A stretch of DNA of 12,703 bases from Chloroflexota bacterium (GTDB lineage: Bacteria > Chloroflexota > Dehalococcoidia > SM23-28-2 > RBG-16-64-32), in assembly GCA_005880075.1 (NCBI GenBank), contig VBJT01000042.1:1-12703 (forward strand). Direction: 5' to 3'. The translations under genes and the position numbers were made by a program. The notes under the pieces are model-generated. The model saw only the letters and a list, made by a program, of their open reading frames with translations, was not told the DNA's origin and did not search any database. Each line of letters starts with the position of its first letter. Position 1 is the first letter of the stretch. Positions 1 to 5,945 of this stretch are shown piece by piece.

Positions 1-1709
1 GGCGGGATCTTTAGGTACGGTAACGCTCCCTCGACGATGTGCTGGAAAGCAGGCGCAGCTACCACGGTGCCCCAAGGCGTTCCCTGCGGCTCGTCGATCT
101 TTACCAGGACGGCCAGGACGGGGTCGTCGAGCGGGGCGATGCCGAGGAACGAGGAAATGTAGGCGTCCGGCTTGTATCCTCCGCCGTTCACCGTCAGATT
201 GGCTGTTCCCGTCTTTCCTCCGACCTTGTAGCCGTGCACATCGAGAAGCGTGGGCGATATCCCGTCAACTACAACGCCCATCATCTCGCGGAGGGTGCGT
301 GCCGTCTCCGGCTTGATCACCTGCCCGCTCGCTTCCGGCGCAACCGTCTGGACGTGGTCGGGATAGGCGATCTCCTTGATGACTTTTGGCTTCATCACCA
401 AGCCGTCGTTGGCGATCGCTGCCGCCGACATCAACACCTGTAGAGGAGTAGCGCTCAGTCCCTGCCCGAAGCTGTTCGTCGCCATATCGACGGACCGCCA
501 GTTGCCTGGATCGCTGGCCGGCGTTCGCACTTGCCCGGTCACCTCGCCACCGAGCCCGGAGCCGGTAGCCTTGCCGAAGCCGAAGCGGTCGACATAAGAA
601 TAGAACTGCTCCGGACCAGCGAGGCTGGCAAGCCAGGCTGCTCCTGTATTGAGGCTCTTCGATAGGATCTGCGTGACGCTCTGGTCCCCGTTCGCCGAGT
701 AGTCCCAGTTGCGAATCGTCCAGTTGTCTACCTTGAACACGCCCAAGTCGTGCCATGGCGTGTACGGGCCCACGAGCCCGAGATCCAGCGCGCACGCCAT
801 CGTAACGAGCTTGAAGACCGACCCCGGCTCGTATGTGTCAGTGACTGCCTTGTTCCGGAAGAGGGCCAGCTTCGAATCGTCGCTGAGATCGGGCTTCGTG
901 ACGTCGGCCGAGGGTCTACTCGCCATCGCGAGTATGTCGCCCGTCTTCGGCTGGACTATGACGACACTGCCGCCCGTCGCCTTGGTCTTCTCGATTGTCT
1001 TGTCAAGCTCGGTTTCCGCGAGGCGCTGGATATAGCGGTCGATCGTAAGGACAACGTTGGCCCCGGGCTGCGCTGCGACCTCCTGCCTTTCACCCACTGC
1101 TAGTTGGTTGCCGAGGCCGTCCCGCTCATACGTCAAAGTGCCCTTCGCCCCGCCGAGAACGTCGTTCAGGTCCGACTCCAGGCCCGTCAGCCCGGAGTTG
1201 TCTTGCCCGACGAAGCCGAGCAACTGCGCGCCGAGATTGCCCTCTGGATAGACCCGGCGGCTGCTCGCCATTAGCCGGACTCCCGGTAGTGCGAGTTTAC
1301 GAACCGCCTGCGCCTGGTCGTAGCTCAAGCCGCGCGCCACCGGCACCTCGTATATCGAACTGCCCGAAACGCTGGCCACCATCTGCTCCGTTGACACGCC
1401 CGCAATAGGGCTAAGCGCCGCGGCCGACTCCGCTGCGTTTTTGGCGTCCGCCCAGGTCTTCGTCTCGACCATGAGGTCGAACGAGTCTTGGCTCCCGGCC
1501 AGAGGGTAGCCATTTCGGTCGAGGAGCGCGCCGCGCCGGCCCGAGAGCGTGTCCTCACTGACATGACTCAACCTCGCCTCCGTCGCATACTGCTTGTGGT
1601 CAATGATCTGGAGTTGTCCCAACCTGGCGATCAGCACTCCGGCGACGACCACGATCGCGCACACCACTGTCCAGACCCGCCACTTCGTGCTCCACTTTTG
1701 TCCGCGCAT
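1..1709 (-). CDS. ftsI: Class B penicillin-binding protein (FtsI/PBP2-type peptidoglycan transpeptidase), 3' end outside window
   Basis: Septal-type peptidoglycan D,D-transpeptidase that cross-links stem peptides on the outer face of the membrane. About 569 residues are visible from the ATG at 1709; the frame is open to the window edge. A short basic N-terminus is followed by one membrane segment (about residues 11-30) and then the RGALLDRNG motif (59-67) of the PBP dimerisation domain. All three active-site motifs are present in one frame: S297-V-F-K300 in the context YEPGSVFK, S352-L-N354, and K499-T-G501, with spacings typical of FtsI. The visible end (LPYLKIP) resembles the last stretch of the transpeptidase domain, so only a short tail or an appended domain such as PASTA is missing. 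It starts 8 nt after the ftsL-like stop, and that stop (TAGGG) supplies a purine-rich ribosome site. It is the fourth gene of the mraZ operon. Whether it is strictly FtsI or a SpoVD-like paralogue cannot be told here; the dcw context favours FtsI. Confidence 0.93.
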   Translation of the reverse strand, partial: MRGQKWSTKWRVWTVVCAIVVVAGVLIARLGQLQIIDHKQYATEARLSHVSEDTLSGRRGALLDRNGYPLAGSQDSFDLMVETKTWADAKNAAESAAALSPIAGVSTEQMVASVSGSSIYEVPVARGLSYDQAQAVRKLALPGVRLMASSRRVYPEGNLGAQLLGFVGQDNSGLTGLESDLNDVLGGAKGTLTYERDGLGNQLAVGERQEVAAQPGANVVLTIDRYIQRLAETELDKTIEKTKATGGSVVIVQPKTGDILAMASRPSADVTKPDLSDDSKLALFRNKAVTDTYEPGSVFKLVTMACALDLGLVGPYTPWHDLGVFKVDNWTIRNWDYSANGDQSVTQILSKSLNTGAAWLASLAGPEQFYSYVDRFGFGKATGSGLGGEVTGQVRTPASDPGNWRSVDMATNSFGQGLSATPLQVLMSAAAIANDGLVMKPKVIKEIAYPDHVQTVAPEASGQVIKPETARTLREMMGVVVDGISPTLLDVHGYKVGGKTGTANLTVNGGGYKPDAYISSFLGIAPLDDPVLAVLVKIDEPQGTPWGTVVAAPAFQHIVEGALPYLKIP

Positions 1710-1717
1710 GGTCGACC

Positions 1718-2143
1718 CTAGGGTGTCAGCCGGTCCATGATGTCCTCGAAGAGTGAGGGGCTATCAGAATCCTTTTGAGGCTCTTCCGCCAGGTAGCGGG
1801 TGGGAATCTTGCGTGCTTCTGGCGCCGGCGCGTCGACCGCAATGTAGTTCTGCACCTTCGGCGGACCCATCTTGAACCGCGCGGCCGCCTCCTGCTCGAT
1901 GCGGCTGAGGCTTCCCAGTTGGGCGATCTCGAGCTCGAGTGCCCGTAAGCGCGCCCGCTGGTCAGTCCGTTCCGCCTCGAGCGCCCGCACATCGCCCGCG
2001 GTGCTCGTCGCGCTGCTCGACTGGATGAGCGGCAGCAATGCAGTAAGCCCGATCGACATCGCCGCCAGGATCAATACGACGGGAAGCGCAGGAGAATGTA
2101 ACAAGCCCGTTCCGGCGGCTGGTTGCCTGCGCGCCGCAGCCAT
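1718..2143 (-). CDS. ftsL: FtsL-like cell division protein (bitopic membrane protein with coiled coil)
   Basis: 141 residues. The ATG at 2143 shares its A with the TGA stop of rsmH (TGATG), which indicates translational coupling and fixes the start; a longer in-frame reading from 2281 would run inside rsmH and is not credible. The architecture is a short cytoplasmic N-terminus, one hydrophobic segment (about residues 20-40, LPVVLILAAMSIGLTALLPL), then a charged heptad-like stretch rich in Leu, Glu and Arg (about 50-90) likely to form a coiled coil. The segment FKMGPPKVQNYIAVDAP resembles the conserved end of FtsL-family proteins. In the divisome FtsL works with FtsB/DivIC and the septal PBP. 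Sequence conservation in this family is low, so the assignment rests on topology and position between rsmH and the PBP gene. The C-terminal tail of about 35 residues beyond that conserved end is polar and of unknown role. Confidence 0.8.
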   Translation of the reverse strand: MAAARRQPAAGTGLLHSPALPVVLILAAMSIGLTALLPLIQSSSATSTAGDVRALEAERTDQRARLRALELEIAQLGSLSRIEQEAAARFKMGPPKVQNYIAVDAPAPEARKIPTRYLAEEPQKDSDSPSLFEDIMDRLTP

Positions 2144-3102
2144 CAGTTCTTCTCCGCCAGCTTCTCGGCGGCGCGCAGCCGCGCGCTGCGGCTGCGCGGA
2201 TTCGTGGCGAGCTCTTCCGCTGTCGGACTGACTGCTTTTTTCGTAGCTGGTTTCAAACCTGCCGTGTGGCCGCAGGTGCATGTCGGTTGCTCGGGCGGGC
2301 AGATGCAGTCGCGTGACTCTCGTGCGATAAACTGCTTGACGATGCGGTCTTCGAGCGAGTGAAAAGAGATGACCACGAACCGCCCTTCGCTGCGTAGAAC
2401 TTCCACCGCCTGCCCCAGCGCCTCACCAAGCGCCCCAAGCTCATCGTTCACGGCGATGCGCAACGCCTGGAATGACCGGGTCGCCGGATGTATCCGTTGG
2501 CCGTGCTGCCCACCAGTTGCGCGGGCGACAACGGTTGCAAGTTCTGTCGTTGTCTTCAGCGGCCGCGCGCGCATTATCGCCCGCGCGATGCGCCGGCTGG
2601 CCGGCTCCTCGCCGAAACGCCAGATGACGTCTGCCAATTCGGCCTCGCCATATTCATTCACTATTTCGGCCGCTGTCAGCGTTTGACCGGGGCCAAAGCG
2701 CATGTCCAGCGGTGCTTCCACCTGGAATCCGAATCCTCGCGATTCGTCGGCCAGTTGCATCGAGGAGACGCCAAGGTCGAATAGCACCCCGTAAACCGGT
2801 ACGAAGCTGTAGCGCCGGCAAACACTGGACAGCTCGCGGAAGTTCGACTCCACCAGCTGGACGTCGTCGCCGAATTCGGACAGGGCTCGCTTGGCGATTT
2901 CGAGGCTGCTTGGGTCGGCATCCAGGCCGAGCAGCAGGCCTCCCGGCGAAGCCGCGTCCATAATGGCGGCGGCATGACCGCCCGCGCCCACCGTGCAGTC
3001 CACGTAACGACCGCCGGGCTGGACCGCCAGGTATCGGACAACCTCCTCCGTCAGGACGGGCGCGTGAGTCAGGGTTTTCCTGGGGGACAAATTTGCAACC
3101 AC
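2143..3102 (-). CDS. rsmH: 16S rRNA (cytosine-1402-N4)-methyltransferase RsmH
   Basis: 319 residues, the normal length for RsmH (MraW). The enzyme uses S-adenosylmethionine to methylate N4 of C1402 in the decoding centre of 16S rRNA. Visible motifs are the N-terminal HAPVLTEEVV (13-22), SAM-binding DCTVGAGGHA (35-44) and GLDADP (59-64), DLGVSSMQL (109-117) followed by RGFGF (122-126), HPATRSFQALRIAVNDEL (205-222) and SFHSLEDRIVK (246-256). A Cys cluster lies near the C-terminus (C266, C268, C275, C277), as in many family members. The start codon is GTG at 3102, 5 nt after the mraZ stop, with GAGGA about 9 nt upstream inside the end of mraZ. It is the second gene of the dcw operon and overlaps ftsL by one base. 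Confidence 0.97.
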   Translation of the reverse strand: MVANLSPRKTLTHAPVLTEEVVRYLAVQPGGRYVDCTVGAGGHAAAIMDAASPGGLLLGLDADPSSLEIAKRALSEFGDDVQLVESNFRELSSVCRRYSFVPVYGVLFDLGVSSMQLADESRGFGFQVEAPLDMRFGPGQTLTAAEIVNEYGEAELADVIWRFGEEPASRRIARAIMRARPLKTTTELATVVARATGGQHGQRIHPATRSFQALRIAVNDELGALGEALGQAVEVLRSEGRFVVISFHSLEDRIVKQFIARESRDCICPPEQPTCTCGHTAGLKPATKKAVSPTAEELATNPRSRSARLRAAEKLAEKN

Positions 3103-3107
3103 CTGTC

Positions 3108-3533
3108 CTAATCCTCAGGCGCCTGTTCTGCCGAGGAAGCCGCCCGCGCAGCCTGCAAGACTTGCTCCAGCCTCCGGGGGTTCCAGATCTCCAGGCACTC
3201 CTTGCGCCCGGCGATCACTACGCCCCCGTCGACCGCCGCCTGCTGCCGGAGCAGCGGCGGGATCAGGATGCGACCCTGGCGGTCCAGCTCAGTGTCGTAA
3301 GAGTCTGAGTAGAAACCTCGCCGCGCGCGTCGACCTTCGCGCGTGGTGGGAGGTTTCACTGCCGTATGACTCGCAACTTCATTGAAGCCGGCCTCGGTGT
3401 ACACCTCGATGCAGCCGTCTTCGCTCATCAGGAGGATAATCTTCTCCGCAAACTCATTGCGGTACCGCGCAGGCAGGGAGACGCGTCCTCTGTCGTCTAT
3501 CGTGTGTTCGTACTTCCCCCGAAAGTCGACCAC
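3108..3533 (-). CDS. mraZ: MraZ, transcriptional regulator of the division/cell-wall operon
   Basis: 141 residues, the standard length. It has two SpoVT/AbrB-like half-domains, each with the family signature: DDRGRVSLPARYR near residue 13 and DRQGRILIPPLLR near residue 83. MraZ forms ring-shaped oligomers and binds TGGGN repeats upstream of its own gene; in E. coli it represses the dcw operon. The start is taken as GTG at 3533 because it gives the family N-terminus (FRGKYEHTIDDRGRVSLP). A good AAGGAG ribosome site (3544-3549, minus strand) lies 10 nt upstream. It is the first gene of the minus-strand cluster and sits behind the promoter and putative MraZ boxes described separately. The C-terminal 20 residues are Ala/Glu-rich and probably disordered. 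Confidence 0.96.
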   Translation of the reverse strand: MVDFRGKYEHTIDDRGRVSLPARYRNEFAEKIILLMSEDGCIEVYTEAGFNEVASHTAVKPPTTREGRRARRGFYSDSYDTELDRQGRILIPPLLRQQAAVDGGVVIAGRKECLEIWNPRRLEQVLQAARAASSAEQAPED

Positions 3534-3631
3534 CGAGTGCCAACTCCTTCTTGCCTGGCGATAGGAGAGTGCTATACTTTGGGCTGTCCCGCTGGCCGGT
3601 TACGAGACCAAAGGGCCGGTCAGGCGGGTCA

Positions 3632-3666
3632 TGGGTGGATTCCCCACTCCATCCCATTTCGTGGGC
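3632..3666. promoter_or_regulatory. Putative MraZ operator: phased TGGGN boxes
   Basis: On the minus strand (the mraZ transcript sense), TGGGA (3656-3652) and TGGGG (3646-3642) are separated by exactly 5 nt, matching the TGGGN-N5-TGGGN arrangement known for E. coli MraZ. They lie just downstream of the predicted -10. Two further TGGGN boxes on the plus strand (TGGGT 3632-3636, TGGGC 3662-3666) continue the same 10-bp phase outward. The central direct pair is the confident part; whether the two outer, opposite-strand boxes are functional is unknown. Confidence 0.6.
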
Positions 3667-3667
3667 A

Positions 3668-3695
3668 ATAATAACACTTAATCCCCTACTGTCAA
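3668..3695 (-). promoter_or_regulatory. Sigma-70-type promoter of the mraZ-rsmH-ftsL-ftsI operon
   Basis: On the minus strand the -35 hexamer TTGACA (3695-3690, perfect) and the -10 hexamer TATTAT (3673-3668, five of six matches to TATAAT) are separated by 16 nt. Transcription would begin near 3661, giving a leader of about 128 nt before the mraZ GTG. This is the best promoter match in the window, and it lies where the dcw promoter is expected. Confidence 0.75.
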
Positions 3696-3742
3696 GTACT
3701 TATGCAATATTTCTTGCGCGAATTTTCCCACTTCCTCCCCAA

Positions 3743-4234
3743 GTGACCCTCTGCGCGGCCATCCTGACGATTTCCGATAAAGGCGCCGCCGGTGAGCGGG
3801 AAGACACTTCGGGCGCCATAATTCGCGACCTTCTCGGAAATATCGGCGCGACCGTCGAACGCTACGAAATCATTCCGGACGAGCAGCCGAAAATCGGCCA
3901 GCGCCTGCGCGAGTGGGCGGACGGCGAACGGCTCGACCTGATCGTGACGACGGGAGGCACCGGCCTCGGCCCTCGCGACGTCACGCCGGAAGCAACGCGA
4001 GCGGTCATCGATTACGAGGTACCCGGCTTGGCGGAAACCATGCGCGCCGAGGGACTCAAACATACGCCGATGTCGATGCTCAGTCGCGCTGTCGCTGGAG
4101 TGCGGGGCCGCACGCTCATCGTCAACCTGCCGGGGAACCCGAAAGGAGTCCGCGAGAACCTGTCGGTGATCTTGCCGGTGCTTCCGCATGCACTGGAACT
4201 GCTACGCGGCGAGCGGTCCGAACATGCACCTTAG
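3743..4234 (+). CDS. moaB: MogA/MoaB-family molybdenum cofactor biosynthesis protein
   Basis: 163 residues from the GTG at 3743, the expected size for a single MoCF-biosynthesis domain. MogA-type proteins adenylylate molybdopterin before metal insertion; some MoaB members have an uncertain role. Visible motifs are AAILTISDKGAAGEREDTSG at the N-terminus (residues 5-24), TTGGTGLGPRDVTPEAT (69-85, including the molybdopterin-binding GGTG and a conserved Asp), and LPGNPKGVRE (129-138). The open frame extends upstream to 3551, but that part overlaps the mraZ promoter and resembles no domain; GTG 3743 gives the family N-terminus. There is no clear Shine-Dalgarno sequence: the preceding bases are pyrimidine-rich. 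It is divergent from mraZ and 82 nt ahead of trmD on the same strand. No other molybdopterin gene is in the window, so the MogA/MoaB choice is open. Confidence 0.88.
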   Translation: MTLCAAILTISDKGAAGEREDTSGAIIRDLLGNIGATVERYEIIPDEQPKIGQRLREWADGERLDLIVTTGGTGLGPRDVTPEATRAVIDYEVPGLAETMRAEGLKHTPMSMLSRAVAGVRGRTLIVNLPGNPKGVRENLSVILPVLPHALELLRGERSEHAP

Positions 4235-4257
4235 CCCTAGCTGCGTAGCTGCTTTAT

Positions 4258-4288
4258 TTCCTGTTCCTTATTCCTAGTTCCTAGTTCC
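4258..4288 (+). repeat. Short heptad tandem repeat (TTCCTAG)
   Basis: TTCC recurs at 4258, 4264, 4271, 4278 and 4285, spaced 6, 7, 7 and 7 nt, with TTCCTAG as the best unit. The array sits between moaB and trmD. It encodes nothing visible and makes this part of the leader strongly pyrimidine-rich. No intrinsic terminator was seen between moaB and trmD, so they may be co-transcribed. Confidence 0.7.
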
Positions 4289-4316
4289 TCTTGTTGTGGG
4301 GCAAAATGGGATAGGA

Positions 4317-5066
4317 ATGCGCATCGATGTTCTCACCCTCTTCCCGAATATGTTCCGCGGCCCCTTCGATGAGTCCATCATCAAGCGAGCCGTCGAGTCC
4401 GGCGTCGTCTCCATCCACATCCACGACATCCGCAACTGGGCCAAGGGCCGCCATAAGGTCGCCGACGACTACCCCTACGGCGGCGGCGCGGGCATGGTCC
4501 TTAAGCCTGAGCCCGTGTTCGAAGCGACCGAAGCGGTCCTTGAGATGAATTCCGAGCGCGGTCCTATCGTCCTCCTCACCCCGCTCGGACGTGTCCTCGA
4601 TCACGACCTCACACTGGAGCTGGTAAGCCAACAGCGCCTAGTGCTCATCTGCGGCCATTACGAGGGCATTGACGCCCGCGTGCACGAGCGACTGGTGACG
4701 CTCGAACTCAGCATCGGCGATTACGTCCTTTCGGGCGGCGAGCTGCCCGCAATGGTGCTTGTCGATGCGGTGGTCCGCCACCTTCCGGGGGCCCTCGGCT
4801 CGCCCGACTCCGCCGGCGATGAATCGTTCACCGATGGCCTGCTGGAAGCGCCGCCGTACACGCGCCCGCCGGACTTCCGCGGCTGGCAAGTGCCGGATAT
4901 TTTGCTTTCCGGCAACCACCAAGAGGTCGCGCGCTGGCGCCGACACCGCAACTTGGTCTGGACCGCGCAACGCCGCCCCGACCTGCTAAAGAAAGCTCCA
5001 TTGACCGATGAGGACCGCGAATGGCTGGCTGCTAATCAAGTTGCCGTTAAAGAGGGCGACCTCTAG
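4317..5066 (+). CDS. trmD: tRNA (guanine-37-N1)-methyltransferase TrmD
   Basis: 249 residues, standard TrmD length. It methylates N1 of G37, 3' of the anticodon, using SAM bound in a trefoil knot, and so prevents +1 frameshifting. Motifs in order: MRIDVLTLFPNMF at the N-terminus, YGGGAGMVLKPEP (54-66), ICGHYEGIDARV (111-122), SIGDYVLSGGE (132-142), ESFTDGLLEAPPYTRP (169-184), with D168 just before it as the likely counterpart of the catalytic Asp, and VPDILLSGNH (192-201). ATG 4317 is chosen because it gives the invariant N-terminus; an in-frame GTG at 4296 adds seven unrelated residues. GGGA (4308-4311) is the likely ribosome site; AGGA abuts the ATG and is too close. rplS follows 17 nt later, as in most bacteria, but rpsP and rimM, which usually precede trmD, are absent and moaB stands in their place. 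Confidence 0.97.
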   Translation: MRIDVLTLFPNMFRGPFDESIIKRAVESGVVSIHIHDIRNWAKGRHKVADDYPYGGGAGMVLKPEPVFEATEAVLEMNSERGPIVLLTPLGRVLDHDLTLELVSQQRLVLICGHYEGIDARVHERLVTLELSIGDYVLSGGELPAMVLVDAVVRHLPGALGSPDSAGDESFTDGLLEAPPYTRPPDFRGWQVPDILLSGNHQEVARWRRHRNLVWTAQRRPDLLKKAPLTDEDREWLAANQVAVKEGDL

Positions 5067-5083
5067 ACTGAAAACGTTGTGCT

Positions 5084-5704
5084 ATGGACGCTAAATCCTC
5101 CGTAGACCTAAAACGCAATCCCAAGATCCCGGACTTCCGGCCGGGCGATTCCGTGCGTGTGCACGCCAAAGTCGTTGAAGGCGATCGTGAACGCATTCAG
5201 GTCTTCGAAGGTGTCGTCATCCGCATCCGCACGCGCGGGGCGGGCTCCAGTTTCACCGTCCGGCGTGTGAGCCACGGCGTCGGCGTCGAGCGCGCCTTCC
5301 CTTACTATTCGCCGCTAGTTGAGAAGGTGGAGGTAGCGCGAGTCGGCCGGGTGCGCCGGGCCCGCCTGTACTATCTGCGAGACCGGGTCGGCAAGGCCGC
5401 GCGCATCAAGCCCGGGGCGCGCGCCCGCTTCGAGGCGCTGACGGCTCCGGGTGCCGTTCCCGCGCCCGAACTCGAAGAGGAGTATGTAGAGGAAGAGGCG
5501 GAGGTCGGTGAGGATGCGGCGACGCCAGAAGGCGAGCTTGTGGAGGAGACGGCCGCCGCCGAAGCCGTGGAGTCGGAGGAAGGAGTGGAGGAAATCTCCA
5601 CAGACGCCGCCGCAGAATCCGAAGCGGCGGTCGAGGCCGCGACAGACGAGTCGGAAGAGCCACCGAGCGAGCCCGAGGAAGCTGAAGAGGCGACCAAGGC
5701 GTAA
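5084..5704 (+). CDS. rplS: 50S ribosomal protein L19 with long acidic C-terminal extension
   Basis: 206 residues against about 115 for a usual L19. Residues 1-120 are the normal protein: KIPDFRPGDSVRVHAKVVEG, then FEGVVIRIRTRGAGSSFTVRRVS, GVGVERAFPYYSP and RRARLYYLRDRVGKAARIK. L19 sits at the 30S-50S interface. Residues 129-206 are an added low-complexity tail, with about 33 of 78 residues Glu or Asp, most of the rest Ala, Ser, Thr, Val and Pro, and one Lys, so it is likely disordered. The reading frame is continuous and ends in TAA (5702-5704), so this is not a frameshift artefact visible here. The gene follows trmD by 17 nt without a convincing Shine-Dalgarno sequence. The function of the tail is unknown. 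Confidence 0.95.
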   Translation: MDAKSSVDLKRNPKIPDFRPGDSVRVHAKVVEGDRERIQVFEGVVIRIRTRGAGSSFTVRRVSHGVGVERAFPYYSPLVEKVEVARVGRVRRARLYYLRDRVGKAARIKPGARARFEALTAPGAVPAPELEEEYVEEEAEVGEDAATPEGELVEETAAAEAVESEEGVEEISTDAAAESEAAVEAATDESEEPPSEPEEAEEATKA

Positions 5705-5721
5705 GCGGATCCCGCGCACCC

Positions 5722-5858
5722 TGTCATCCTGAAGAACGAAGGATCTGTGCGTGCGGGTTGCTCGGGCGTTGTACGGCAGCCGGGATACTCTTCGGGCGCG
5801 CTTGCGCTTCTATGTCGATGAATCTTCTGCGCCAGGTTATTCCTTCGTCAGAATGACA
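5722..5858. mobile_element. MITE-like non-autonomous element with terminal inverted repeats
   Basis: A 137-bp non-coding block between rplS and priA has matching inverted ends. The left end begins TGTCATCCTGA and, after 4 extra bases, CGAAGGA; the right end, read on the minus strand from 5858, begins TGTCATTCTGA followed directly by CGAAGGA. The ends resemble dispersed TGTCATTCTGAG-type repeats I recall from many environmental bacterial genomes. The transcript could fold into a long imperfect hairpin and might also end rplS transcription. No ORF or transposase is inside, and no clear target-site duplication was identified. The rest of the 241-bp gap (5705-5945) holds only the priA promoter candidate. 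Confidence 0.55.
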
Positions 5859-5930
5859 CGCGGTGAGGCATTGTTCGTAGCTCGCCTTCGCCTGTGACAC
5901 CCGCCGGTTAGAGATAGCCGCCTGCCTCGC

Positions 5931-5936
5931 TATACT
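5931..5936 (+). promoter_or_regulatory. Candidate -10 element for priA
   Basis: TATACT (five of six matches to TATAAT) lies 9 nt before the priA ATG. No good -35 is found 17 nt upstream (TTAGAG, weak), and no Shine-Dalgarno sequence precedes the ATG. If used, transcription would begin within a few bases of the start codon, giving a leaderless or nearly leaderless mRNA. Confidence 0.35.
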
Positions 5937-5945
5937 GACGCCGCA

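Noticed and set aside
265..795. 176-residue minus-strand open frame
   Set aside because: It lies inside the penicillin-binding protein gene in another frame, is Arg/Gly/Ala-rich without domains, and the PBP frame carries all three catalytic motifs.
3551..3742. Upstream 64-residue extension of the MoaB frame
   Set aside because: It crosses the mraZ promoter and MraZ boxes, has no family similarity, and the known N-terminus of MogA/MoaB begins at GTG 3743.
5315..5727. Overlapping open frames opposite the rplS tail
   Set aside because: They are low-complexity (Ser/Ala or Arg/Leu) mirrors of the GAG/GCG-rich acidic tail, with no ribosome site or domain.
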